A model generated the notes under the pieces. That model had not been told where the DNA came from, searched no databases, and worked only from the letters and a program-made list of their open reading frames with translations. DNA of 12,549 nt from Caldifarciminota bacterium. Its GTDB lineage: Bacteria > Hydrothermota > Tepidihabitantia > B3-TA06. The stretch covers positions 1 through 12,549 of the forward strand of contig WJJO01000403.1 in the NCBI GenBank assembly GCA_014729665.1. The letters are read 5' to 3'. Shown here piece by piece: positions 1-6,890 of this stretch (position 1 is its first letter; every line of letters begins with the position of its first letter). Position numbers and translations under genes: made by a program.

Positions 1-598
1 CCTCGGTTGCGTGTCTCCAGCCTGACGTATTGATCTCGACTGCGGTACCGGTTTCAGCGCACGCCTCGAGTATCTCGTCGATTATTAATTCGTAGGCGGC
101 ATGATCGTAGGCCTCGGGAGCAAGCAAGTACTTCCGCACGTAGTCCAGGTGACCGAGAACCTGAAACAGGCCGGAGGAGGCCGCAGAAAGCAGATCCTTA
201 TAGTAAGGCAGGTAGGATTCACCCCCAGCCTCCCGCTTTCTCGTCCAGTCCGAAACCAGCAGTCCTTCGACCCAGTGCACCGAACCTATGGAGTAGTCGA
301 AAGGAAATGAGTTAAGGAACTCTGCTATCTGCGACTCGTAGCCGGGTATGAATCCTATCTCGACGCCGAACAGTATCTCGAGCTGACCTCGAAACATCTT
401 ACGTAGCTTTAGTATCTCATCGAGGATTGCCCTTCCCTTGTAGCCGTCTGCGATATACGCTTCGTCTTCGTTCACAAACTCGGCGTGATCTGCAAAACCT
501 ATTATCTTGAGTTCCCTCGCGACGGCCACACGGGCCGCCGTCTCCGGGTCTACCGCTGAATCCGGGGAGTATGCGGTGTGAATGTGCAGGTCTATCAT
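1..598 (-). CDS. PHP-domain phosphatase, histidinol-phosphatase (HisJ) type, 3' end cut by window
   Basis: The first 199 residues are present; the C-terminus lies beyond the left edge. The N-terminus MIDLHIHTAYSPDS is the first PHP motif (HxH at residues 5 and 7). Further expected metal ligands follow: ADH at 36-38, GVEIG with E80, GSVHW with H108, and GHLDY with H150; a VEIN motif lies at 187-190. This pattern matches HisJ-like phosphoesterases, which use a trinuclear metal site to remove phosphate from histidinol phosphate. Other PHP phosphatases look alike, so the substrate is not proved, and no his genes are nearby. The ATG at 598 has a good ribosome site (AAAGGAG) that overlaps the stop of the cupin gene 3 nt upstream, so the two are probably co-translated. 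The protein is probably cytoplasmic, as there is no signal peptide. Confidence 0.85.
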   Translation of the reverse strand, partial: MIDLHIHTAYSPDSAVDPETAARVAVARELKIIGFADHAEFVNEDEAYIADGYKGRAILDEILKLRKMFRGQLEILFGVEIGFIPGYESQIAEFLNSFPFDYSIGSVHWVEGLLVSDWTRKREAGGESYLPYYKDLLSAASSGLFQVLGHLDYVRKYLLAPEAYDHAAYELIIDEILEACAETGTAVEINTSGWRHATE

Positions 599-601
599 GT
601 T

Positions 602-1033
602 CTACTCCTTTCGGGGTGTCTGGGGCGGCGAACCGAGAACCCTGCACGAGTAAAGGATATAGGTGCAGAAAGTAAGATAACTGGAATCCTGCTCCAGCGC
701 CTTCAAAGTCTCGTACCTTTCAGGGGAAGGCGCCTTTATGAGAAGGAACTCGAGCACACTCGCTGCAGGATTCTCTACCTCTATCTGAACGTAGGGGGGT
801 ATGCATATTACCGTACCTTCAGGATAGGTGGACTGTTGCTGGCTGCCAAGCTTAACGCCGATTTGACCACTGACTACAATCAAATAATCGTTGGAGGTAG
901 TATTTTCGTTGAAGAAGCCTGCACCCGGTTGAAGTACGATACGTGTCAGATGAAGGTCGGGATCGTGAACGATATCCTCAATGAGCCTTCGGGATGTATC
1001 TTGCGTACTGAAGGTAAAGATCCTTTCTATCAT
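602..1033 (-). CDS. Small single-domain cupin protein with an unusual metal site
   Basis: This is a 143-residue protein with a cupin beta-barrel pattern. Residues about 29-60 form cupin motif 1 and include PGAGFFNEN and VVSG; residues about 72-90 form motif 2 and include PEGTVICIPP. Canonical cupins carry HxH and Glu ligands in motif 1. Here the matching positions read N42-E-N44 and then TTSND, so the usual metal ligands are missing. It may be a metal-free sensory or binding cupin, or may use another site. The start chosen is ATG at 1033, preceded by AAGGGA at 7-nt spacing. A longer TTG start at 1072 is possible but has a poorly spaced ribosome site. It lies 51 nt downstream of the dehydrogenase gene and 3 nt before the PHP gene. 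The ligand or substrate cannot be told from sequence. Confidence 0.75.
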   Translation of the reverse strand: MIERIFTFSTQDTSRRLIEDIVHDPDLHLTRIVLQPGAGFFNENTTSNDYLIVVSGQIGVKLGSQQQSTYPEGTVICIPPYVQIEVENPAASVLEFLLIKAPSPERYETLKALEQDSSYLTFCTYILYSCRVLGSPPQTPRKE

Positions 1034-1084
1034 CTTCTCATCCCTTAGGCAACATATGCTGATTTCCCACAATATCCTTTCTAA

Positions 1085-2059
1085 CTACTGCCTGCGGTCG
1101 GCCCAGACTTGTGCATTGACTATATTCGAAGGCATCCTTCCCGCGAACACGTCGAGCACCGCATTAGCACACAACTCGGCCATCCTGGAGCGGGCCTCGT
1201 GTGTAGCCGAGCCGATGTGGGGGGCAAGCACCGCGTTATCGCATTTCAGGAGTTCGGGTGCGACCTCTGGCTCGTTCTCGTACACGTCCAGTCCCGCCGC
1301 TGCTAGCTTTCCGCCTCTCAATGCGGCTGCAAGGGCCTTCTCGTCGATAATCGCCCCGCGCGATGTATTGACAAGCACGGCCGTAGGCTTCATGCGGAAT
1401 ATCTGGTGTGCATCGATTAAATGCCTGGTGAAACGAGTCAAAGGAAGGTGGATGGATACGTAGTCACATGCGTGAAGGAGGTAAGATATGTCGACCTTCT
1501 TTGCCCCCAGCTCGCGTTCCAGCTCCTCGTTACGCTCCTCGTCGTAGTAGAACACCTTCATCTCGAAACCCCTGGATATGAGAGCGAATCTGGTTCCTAT
1601 ACGGCCGGCACCCACAACACCTAGTGTCTTGCCCCTTATCCCCTGACCTAAAAGAAGTGTCGGTGACCAACCCTTGAACTTGCCCTGACGCACCAGGCGC
1701 TCACCCTCGCCTATCCTTCGTGCCGAGGCAAAAAGAAGCGCCCATGCGAGCTCGGCAGTGGCCTGGGTCAGCACATCCGGTGTATTGGTAACGACTATCC
1801 CCCTTTCTGTGGCCTCTTCGATATCGATGTTGTCGTATCCGACCGCATAGTTGGCGACAACCTTTAGCTTCTTTGCATACCCGAGGACGTCTGCATCCAG
1901 TTCGTCTGTAAGAAGCGGTATTACTGCATCAGCCCCCCTTACCTTCTCGATTAGTTCCTGGTGGCCGATGGGTGTATCACCTTCGTAGATTTCGACCTCG
2001 TGTTCCCCCAAAGGTTCTATGCCGGCTTGGGGTATCTGCCGGGTAACGTAAATCTTCAT
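1085..2059 (-). CDS. D-isomer-specific 2-hydroxyacid dehydrogenase (glyoxylate/hydroxypyruvate reductase-like)
   Basis: This 324-residue protein has the normal length for NAD(P)-dependent D-2-hydroxyacid dehydrogenases. The split substrate domain carries the hallmark VGYDNID (73-79) and VTNTP (90-94). The Rossmann glycine motif GAGRIG is at 150-155. All three catalytic residues are present: R234 in NTSRG, E263 in ENEP and H281 in PHIGSA. The family interconverts 2-oxoacids and D-2-hydroxyacids in the cytoplasm. The overall look is closest to GyaR/GhrB-type glyoxylate or hydroxypyruvate reductases, but phosphoglycerate or other 2-oxoacid activity cannot be excluded. Its ATG overlaps the ruvB stop in an ATGA (2056-2059), so translation is probably coupled to ruvB. 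That is a curious partnership of a metabolic enzyme with DNA repair genes. Confidence 0.92.
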   Translation of the reverse strand: MKIYVTRQIPQAGIEPLGEHEVEIYEGDTPIGHQELIEKVRGADAVIPLLTDELDADVLGYAKKLKVVANYAVGYDNIDIEEATERGIVVTNTPDVLTQATAELAWALLFASARRIGEGERLVRQGKFKGWSPTLLLGQGIRGKTLGVVGAGRIGTRFALISRGFEMKVFYYDEERNEELERELGAKKVDISYLLHACDYVSIHLPLTRFTRHLIDAHQIFRMKPTAVLVNTSRGAIIDEKALAAALRGGKLAAAGLDVYENEPEVAPELLKCDNAVLAPHIGSATHEARSRMAELCANAVLDVFAGRMPSNIVNAQVWADRRQ

Positions 2060-3117
2060 AATCCCAACTCTCCTGTCGGTTTTTTCTCAGATTTCTTTGT
2101 CTTTGACGGGAATTCATTAAGGTGTCTTGCGGCTTCTTCGGTGACAATTCTACCCGAAGGGGTACGCGCCAGGAATCCTATCTTCAAAAGGAAAGGCTCG
2201 ACCATGTCGACTATGGTGTCCGACTCCTGCTGCAGGGTTGCCGCTATTGCCTCAAGACCTACGGGACCCCCCTTATAGAAACGGATGATGCTTACGAGCA
2301 ATGTCCTGTCAAGATCGGTAAGGCCCTTATCGTCCACGCCTTCCAGTTCGAGGGCGGCCTGGGCCACCTCTTTCGATATGATACCGTCGGCCTTGACCTG
2401 GGCATAGTCGCGCACCCGCTTGAGAAGCGTATTGGCGATGCGGGGTGTTCCCCTCGCGCGCTTTGCAATCTCAGCTGCACCCTCACCCGTTGCCTTGACT
2501 TCAAGTATCCCTGCAGAACGCTTGACTACCTCCACAAGCTCATCCTCGGTATAGAACTGGACTGCCCTTGTGATGCCGAAACGCTCCCTTAAGGGTGCTG
2601 ACAGAAGCCCAGGCCTGGTGGTGGCGCCAACCAGGGTGAATCGTTCCAGCCTGAACCGGTGGGATCGTGCGTGCGCACCCTTATCGAAGATGAAATCGAC
2701 CGCGAAGTCCTCCATCGCCGGGTACAGGAACTCCTCGACGACCTTTGGCAGACGGTGGATCTCGTCGATGAACAGCACCGAACCCCGTTCGAGTCCGGTC
2801 AGGTAAGCGATGAGATCACCCGCTCGCTCCAGGGCAGGTCCCGAGGTGGTGACGATTGAGGTCTCCATCTCGCGTGCGATGACGTTAGCAAAGGTGGTTT
2901 TCCCGAGGCCCGGGGGTCCGTGAAGAAGTATATGATCCAGGGGCTCTTCGCGCTTCCTTGCCGCCTGTATGGCGATCGAGAGGGTCTTGACAAGCCGCTC
3001 CTGGCCTATGCAGGAAGCAAGCCTCTTGGGCCGCAGGTCCCAGCGGGACTTATCCTCGGCAGCTCCGGGCGAAAGAATCCCCTCCGGCCTATCTGTGTTT
3101 TCTCCTGTATACCTCAT
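2056..3117 (-). CDS. ruvB: Holliday junction branch-migration ATPase RuvB
   Basis: RuvB is the AAA+ motor that, with RuvA, drives branch migration of Holliday junctions. At 353 residues it is near the usual length. Visible motifs in order are Walker A GPPGLGKT (67-74), Walker B LFIDE (115-119), sensor 1 GATTR (164-168), a likely arginine finger R177 in APLRERFG, sensor 2 GTPR (223-226), and the C-terminal winged helix from about 280, with GGPVGLEA and GFLARTPSGR. The last 20 residues are a lysine-rich tail. The ATG at 3117 has a strong site, GGAGGAG, 7 nt upstream. That site lies inside the end of ruvA, which overlaps ruvB by 29 nt. The stop overlaps the dehydrogenase start. All key residues are intact, so the gene should be functional. 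Confidence 0.97.
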   Translation of the reverse strand: MRYTGENTDRPEGILSPGAAEDKSRWDLRPKRLASCIGQERLVKTLSIAIQAARKREEPLDHILLHGPPGLGKTTFANVIAREMETSIVTTSGPALERAGDLIAYLTGLERGSVLFIDEIHRLPKVVEEFLYPAMEDFAVDFIFDKGAHARSHRFRLERFTLVGATTRPGLLSAPLRERFGITRAVQFYTEDELVEVVKRSAGILEVKATGEGAAEIAKRARGTPRIANTLLKRVRDYAQVKADGIISKEVAQAALELEGVDDKGLTDLDRTLLVSIIRFYKGGPVGLEAIAATLQQESDTIVDMVEPFLLKIGFLARTPSGRIVTEEAARHLNEFPSKTKKSEKKPTGELGL

Positions 3118-3727
3118 CGAAAAGCTCCTCCGGGGTTTGGATGTCCGGTTTTTCCTTCAGTGATTCGTCCACCATCAAGGTTGCCTCGTACTTCCTGTAC
3201 CCCAGTTGGGAAACTAGCACTTCGATTACCTGCTCCCTCAGTTCGTCGGTGGTAAGAACCTCCGGTACAGGTTCCCTGGCGTCCTGTATGAGTGCAAACT
3301 TGGCCATCTTGCCGTTCAAGGCTGCCACTATTGCCTCGGCCTTGCTCCTGCCTATACCCGAAAGCTTGGTCAGGATTCCCAAATCCCGTTCCTCTATGGC
3401 CCTGGCGATTGAGCGTACCGGAAGGTTCAGGGCCTTTGCCGCCGCGGTCGGACCGATATTGGGAACCGAGATGAACCTCTCGAAGAACTCGCGCTGGATA
3501 ACGTTAGTAAAGCCTATAAGAAGAGGCCTGGGCGAACGCTCGGTCTGGTGCTGGTAGATAAAGAGCTTGAGCTGAGTCTGACCGTCCGCGTTCATCCGGT
3601 TAACACCTAACTCGCGCCATACTATGTCCGGCAGCCTGACCTCGTAGCCGACCTGACTCACGAGAAGGGTAATTTGCCCCTGCTCGTCGTCGCGCCTCAG
3701 GAGTGCGCCTTCCAGATAACCTATCAT
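3089..3727 (-). CDS. ruvA: Holliday junction DNA helicase subunit RuvA, divergent
   Basis: RuvA binds the four-way junction as a tetramer and loads RuvB. This protein has 212 residues, slightly longer than usual. Domain I begins MIGYLEG and contains VGYEV (26-30). Domain II has two helix-hairpin-helix motifs, VPNIGPTAAAKAL (88-100) and LSGIGRSKAEAIV (122-134). Domain III, which contacts RuvB, covers about 160-212 and contains LGYRKYEA. The segment that should hold the acidic pin (Glu55-Asp56 in E. coli RuvA) reads TERSPRP before LLIGF (62-73). Ser65 and Pro66 sit where the two acids should be, so the pin is altered. Position between ruvC and ruvB confirms the identity. Its ATG overlaps the ruvC stop by 4 nt and has no good ribosome site of its own, which suggests coupling. 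Confidence 0.93.
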   Translation of the reverse strand: MIGYLEGALLRRDDEQGQITLLVSQVGYEVRLPDIVWRELGVNRMNADGQTQLKLFIYQHQTERSPRPLLIGFTNVIQREFFERFISVPNIGPTAAAKALNLPVRSIARAIEERDLGILTKLSGIGRSKAEAIVAALNGKMAKFALIQDAREPVPEVLTTDELREQVIEVLVSQLGYRKYEATLMVDESLKEKPDIQTPEELFDEVYRRKHR

Positions 3728-4209
3728 CTTCTGCGGAGTGTAGCCAGGATTGATGCCGCAGTCAAGGCAATACCAGCCGCATCGGCAATGTGATCCGGGC
3801 GCAGGTAATCGCGAAGCCCCAGTTTTACAGATACCGCGCGCTGTATCTGCCCCTTGGTCGCATCTCCGTAGCCTGTAAGGGTTTCCTTTGCCTCCCTCGG
3901 TGTTATCTCCATCAACTCCAGGCCCTTGCGGTGTGCGGTCAGGACCATCACCCCAAGTACTTTGCCCAGGGAGAGCCCGGTCTGGGGGGCATCCCGGCGG
4001 ATGAAAGCGGTCTCCAAAGCCATAATTCCCGGTTTATACGTATCGATGATGCGCTCTACTTCGTCCGCTATTGTACCCAGCCTTACGGTTATCACCTGGT
4101 CGGATCTGGTCCTTACCACACACTTGTGAAGAATCTCCAGGTCAACATCGGCATTTATGACGACTGCGCCGGTAGAGGCAAGCCCGGGATCGATTCCTAA
4201 GATACGCAT
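3724..4209 (-). CDS. ruvC: Crossover junction endodeoxyribonuclease RuvC
   Basis: RuvC cuts Holliday junctions as a dimer, using an RNase H fold and two metal ions. The protein has 161 residues, within the family range. The catalytic set is visible: D7 in GIDPG, E66 in ALET, and H140 plus D143 in DHIADAA. E. coli has Asp at the third position, while Thermus RuvC is known to have His there, so this is a known variant. GYGDATKGQ (113-121) matches the conserved GxGxAxKxQ loop. It is the first gene of the ruvC-ruvA-ruvB run and overlaps ruvA by 4 nt. The ATG start gives the canonical MRILGIDPG N-terminus, yet no Shine-Dalgarno sequence lies before it. A promoter sits almost on top of the start. 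Confidence 0.95.
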   Translation of the reverse strand: MRILGIDPGLASTGAVVINADVDLEILHKCVVRTRSDQVITVRLGTIADEVERIIDTYKPGIMALETAFIRRDAPQTGLSLGKVLGVMVLTAHRKGLELMEITPREAKETLTGYGDATKGQIQRAVSVKLGLRDYLRPDHIADAAGIALTAASILATLRRR

Positions 4210-4216
4210 TCATTAT

Positions 4217-4244
4217 ATGATAACTGAAACAACCGGAGAGTCAA
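4217..4244 (-). promoter_or_regulatory. Putative promoter of the ruvCAB operon
   Basis: Read on the minus strand, TTGACT (4239-4244) is followed after 16 bp by TATCAT (4217-4222). An overlapping TATAAT (4212-4217) is also present, but it would place the start of transcription inside the gene. With the TATCAT box, transcription should begin at about the A of the ruvC ATG (4209). That would make a leaderless mRNA, in line with the lack of a ribosome site. The same 16-bp spacing recurs at other promoters in this window. Confidence 0.55.
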
Positions 4245-4413
4245 CAACGGTTTTTTTAAGAGGTTATAACGGACGACACCGGAGTCCGGGAAGTCCTTTT
4301 AATTTGATATTTGCATTTTGATATTTGAAATTTGAATTAGTACTGAGCAAGTATCACATTCACTAGATATGGACAGCATTCGTCACTCGGGGATTATAAC
4401 TTAAGCGAGTTAT
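4245..4413. other. Gap between lpdA and ruvC, no gene seen
   Basis: With the promoter next to ruvC, this forms a 204-bp spacer with no credible reading frame. It contains the AT-rich repeat at 4303-4334 and a weak inverted repeat, CGGAC/GTCCG (4270-4274 and 4284-4288), with a 9-nt loop. Neither is followed by a T-run in the direction of lpdA transcription, so no intrinsic terminator for lpdA is evident. Confidence 0.5.
4303..4334. repeat. AT-rich short tandem repeat
   Basis: The 11-mer TTTGATATTTG occurs twice with no mismatch (4303-4313 and 4317-4327), a period of 14 bp. A degraded third unit, AAATTTG, follows at 4328-4334. The stretch is much more AT-rich than the flanking genes. It lies between lpdA and the ruvC promoter, so it could be an intergenic repeat family, an UP-like element or simple decay. 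Its role is unknown. Confidence 0.7.
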
Positions 4414-5808
4414 TTAATTCTTAATGTGTATCGCTCTTTTCTTCACGTTCTCAGCGGCTTCCATAATCCCCTCGAGCAGCGTGGGGTGGGGATGGACCGT
4501 CGAGCCTATGTCCTCGACCGTTGCAACCATCTCGAGGCCTAAAAGCCCTTCGCCTATCATAACGTCGGCCCCGACACCCAAAACGTGCATCCCGAGGAGT
4601 CTGCCTGTACCCTTCTCGGCTATAATCTTGACGAAGCCGTCGCGTTCACCCAGGGTCGCGGCGCGTCCCAGGGCCGAGTAGGGAAAGCGTCCAATCTCGA
4701 TTTCCAGACCTTGCTTCGTTGCCTCTGCCTCGGTCAATCCTACGGAGGCGGCGGGGGGGATGGTAAAGACGCATGCAGGCATTGCCGCAGGATCGTACGC
4801 CGCGGCCTCATCGCCCGCCATAACCTCGGCTGCAACCACGCCCTGCCTTGTTGCACGATGAGCCAGAAGCGGTGGTCCGGTAACGTCCCCTACGGCGTAT
4901 ATCCCTTGTACCGAGGTCTCCAGGCGGGGGGATACCTTTATGAAGCCCTTTGCATCGGTATCTACCCCGACGCTCTCGGCCCATAAATCGTCTGTCAGGG
5001 GTCTGCGCCCCACAGCGAGAAGAACCTTTTCCATATCTTTGTCGGTTATCTCGCCTGAGTTCGATTCTATCTTTGCCCTCAGATTGGTGTAGCCGTGGTC
5101 TAATGATACGACCTTCGATGAAAGGTGAAGTTCAATCCCCTGCTTGGAAAGCAGCTTAGCCATACTTTCCGCAATCTCTGTATCCATGCCCGGTACCGCC
5201 TGATCCATTATCTCGACGACGGTAACCTTGGTCCCGAAGGCGTTATACATAGCAGCCATCTCCAGGCCGCTGGCACCCGCCCCGATTACGAGCATCGACT
5301 GGGGGATTTTATCGAAGAAAAGCGCACGTTCGGCGTAGAAGACCTTGCGGTCGTCGGGTTCAACGTTCGGCAGGGGCGCGGGAGTCGATCCGGTCGCTAT
5401 TATTACTGCATCGGCCTCGACCTCCTGAACTGCCTCGCCTTTCACTTGGACCCGGCCCGGTCCGGTTATCCTCCCCACGCCCCGAAGAAGCTCTATGCCC
5501 TGGGACTTGAACAGAAACTCAACCCCTTTCACGAGCTTATTCACGACCGAGTCCTTCCATGCCTGAAGCTTTCCGAACTCCATCGCCGACGGGGTAACAC
5601 CCAGGCCTATACGCTGGAAAAAACCCAGGGAGGCGCGTATCTCGGCTGCATGACACATGGCCTTCGTCGGTATGCACCCCCAGTTAAGGCATACACCACC
5701 CACTGACTGCTTTTCGACGACCAGAACCTTCTTCCCAAGCTGGGCCAGACGAATGGCCGCCGGATATCCTCCAGGACCCGCACCTATAACTACCACGTCG
5801 TACTTCAT
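4414..5808 (-). CDS. lpdA: Dihydrolipoyl dehydrogenase (E3)
   Basis: This flavoenzyme reoxidises the dihydrolipoyl groups of 2-oxoacid dehydrogenase complexes or the glycine cleavage system and passes electrons to NAD+. It has 464 residues, the usual length. In order it shows the FAD motif GAGPGG (9-14), the redox pair C40/C45 in GGVCLNWGCIPTKA, ATGS (139-142), the NAD motif GAGASG (176-181), the second FAD motif YAVGD (304-308), and the C-terminal catalytic pair H441 and E446 in HPHPTLLE. No E1, E2 or lipoyl-protein genes are adjacent, so its partner complex cannot be named. The ATG at 5808 has the ribosome site AAAGGAGT at good spacing. It appears to be a single-gene unit with its own promoter and runs divergently from the surface-protein genes. 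Confidence 0.96.
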   Translation of the reverse strand: MKYDVVVIGAGPGGYPAAIRLAQLGKKVLVVEKQSVGGVCLNWGCIPTKAMCHAAEIRASLGFFQRIGLGVTPSAMEFGKLQAWKDSVVNKLVKGVEFLFKSQGIELLRGVGRITGPGRVQVKGEAVQEVEADAVIIATGSTPAPLPNVEPDDRKVFYAERALFFDKIPQSMLVIGAGASGLEMAAMYNAFGTKVTVVEIMDQAVPGMDTEIAESMAKLLSKQGIELHLSSKVVSLDHGYTNLRAKIESNSGEITDKDMEKVLLAVGRRPLTDDLWAESVGVDTDAKGFIKVSPRLETSVQGIYAVGDVTGPPLLAHRATRQGVVAAEVMAGDEAAAYDPAAMPACVFTIPPAASVGLTEAEATKQGLEIEIGRFPYSALGRAATLGERDGFVKIIAEKGTGRLLGMHVLGVGADVMIGEGLLGLEMVATVEDIGSTVHPHPTLLEGIMEAAENVKKRAIHIKN

Positions 5809-5844
5809 CGAAACTCCTTTATAATCAATACATTCTTTTCAGGC

Positions 5845-5872
5845 ATTCTATCGGCAGGCTCGAGGAAGTCAA
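5845..5872 (-). promoter_or_regulatory. Putative lpdA promoter
   Basis: On the minus strand, TTGACT (5867-5872) is followed after 16 bp by TAGAAT (5845-5850), a good sigma-70 pattern. Transcription would start near 5838, leaving a leader of about 30 nt that carries the AAAGGAGT ribosome site. The -35 box sits in the sequence ACTTGACT, close to the ACTTGACA of the plus-strand promoters. Confidence 0.65.
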
Positions 5873-5900
5873 GTTTTTATATGGGCGGGAAATTTCAATC

Positions 5901-5949
5901 ACAGTAATTCAATTCAAAAAATCTACAGTAGAAAAGAATAACAGTAGAA
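5901..5949 (+). repeat. Three ACAGTA direct repeats upstream of a promoter
   Basis: ACAGTA occurs at 5901-5906, 5925-5930 and 5941-5946. The last two copies extend to ACAGTAGAA (5925-5933 and 5941-5949). The last copy ends 3 bp before the -35 box at 5953. The start-to-start steps are 24 and 16 bp. This placement suits binding sites of a transcription factor, but the sequence is AT-rich and no regulator is visible. Confidence 0.4.
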
Positions 5950-5952
5950 TAC

Positions 5953-5980
5953 TTGACATAATACAATAACACTGTATCAT
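5953..5980 (+). promoter_or_regulatory. Strong sigma-70-type promoter for the beta-barrel gene
   Basis: TTGACA (5953-5958) and TATCAT (5975-5980) are separated by 16 bp. The -35 box is a perfect consensus match. Transcription should start near 5987, some 208 nt before the ATG at 6195. Confidence 0.7.
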
Positions 5981-5986
5981 GTAATT

Positions 5987-6194
5987 ATGGGATCATGTGT
6001 GGTCGCGTAAGGAAGGCGCCCGGGAAAGTGTGGTCCCAAAAAGAATACTGGTAGAGTAATTCAAATTACTTTAGTTTGAGAACGCAGCTTAAGATTAAAA
6101 AAGAAGGGACAATGGTTCAACTTAAAAACCGTCTGCATAAACGGTGTAGGTGGAATTGCGTCTCAGGTAGAGATTAAGTGAAGGAGAAAAAACC
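5987..6194 (+). promoter_or_regulatory. Long 5' leader of the beta-barrel gene
   Basis: About 208 nt lie between the inferred transcription start and the gene. A hairpin of nine pairs (one G-T) with loop TCAA spans 6052-6073. A smaller one, ACCGT/ACGGT, spans 6128-6145. Two very short frames are present. The first is 5995-6054 (19 residues, no ribosome site). The second is 6112-6177 (21 residues, basic with two Cys, weak GAAGGG upstream), and it ends 17 nt before the ATG at 6195. No known riboswitch core was recognised. The leader could regulate translation, or it may simply be a long untranslated region. Confidence 0.4.
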
Positions 6195-6890
6195 ATGAGT
6201 ACATTATTACCTTTAGCCTTATTAGTTTTCGGTGCTGACGGAGTGGGTTTTCAGGCAGAGATAGGTTACGAACCGGCACTTTTGATTCGGGGCGGCGACT
6301 ACACTTATTCAGTATCAATATTCCCCGATTTTGTAGATAACTTTTACCTGTCCCACAGTATTTCAGGAAAAGTTGGAGTCCAACTTCCCAGTGATTTCGG
6401 AATACGAACTACAGGCAGTTTTTCCTCCTCCAACATACCATACAGTAAATCGAATATAGATATGGAAGGAGTGTGGCTTCCTTCCCCTGCTAACTGGGTA
6501 TCACATGAAGTAACTGTAGGAGCGGAGGCAATGCATCCCGTTGGATTGCGTGCCCGGAAAACTAGCGTCTTACTTGGTGTATCTATTATATTTGGTAAAG
6601 TAAAGGGGGATAACAACTTTTATCGTCACGATCCCGAAACCGACTATCGGACTTACGATACGAAAAGCAAAATACTGGGATTTCAAGGGTATTTAGGCTT
6701 GAATATCCCTCTTTTTTCGTTCGATCAGTTCAGGCTTCAGGTTAGTCCAACTCTCAAAGGAGGTGCAGCCAAGGAACAATCGGTAGAAGGTGTACCCGAT
6801 GATGGAGCATGGATAGGTCCACTAACTCTTTCAAAGTGGGGTATGGCCTTAGGTATAAACCTTAACTACGATGGAGGAAAAAAACAATGA
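6195..6890 (+). CDS. Predicted outer-membrane beta-barrel protein, function unknown
   Basis: I do not recognise a specific family for this 231-residue protein. It opens with a hydrophobic stretch, MSTLLPLALLVFG, that looks like a signal peptide but lacks the usual Lys/Arg. The rest is rich in alternating polar and hydrophobic residues with many Gly, Tyr and Phe, as in transmembrane beta strands (for example ISGKVGVQL, HEVTVGAEAM, LGFQGYLGLNI, FRLQVSPTL and GMALGINLNY). The small size suits an 8- to 10-strand barrel. It does not end in the classic aromatic residue, because DGGKKQ follows the last strand. The ribosome site AAGGAG lies 9 nt before the ATG, and an in-frame stop at 6168 excludes a longer start. 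It is followed by two large secreted proteins, so a role in the cell envelope is likely but inferred. Confidence 0.6.
   Translation: MSTLLPLALLVFGADGVGFQAEIGYEPALLIRGGDYTYSVSIFPDFVDNFYLSHSISGKVGVQLPSDFGIRTTGSFSSSNIPYSKSNIDMEGVWLPSPANWVSHEVTVGAEAMHPVGLRARKTSVLLGVSIIFGKVKGDNNFYRHDPETDYRTYDTKSKILGFQGYLGLNIPLFSFDQFRLQVSPTLKGGAAKEQSVEGVPDDGAWIGPLTLSKWGMALGINLNYDGGKKQ

Noticed and set aside
578..1048. 156-codon plus-strand frame
   Set aside because: It is antisense to the cupin gene, which has cupin motifs, a ribosome site and operon context.
4270..4288. Inverted repeat as terminator of lpdA
   Set aside because: The stem is only five pairs with a 9-nt loop and lacks a T-run in the direction of lpdA transcription.
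5995..6054. 19-residue frame at the start of the leader
   Set aside because: It has no ribosome site, lies a few bases after the inferred transcription start and shows no leader-peptide features such as codon runs.
5987..6194. Known riboswitch in the leader
   Set aside because: I looked for the core of cyclic-di-GMP and other common classes and saw no match.
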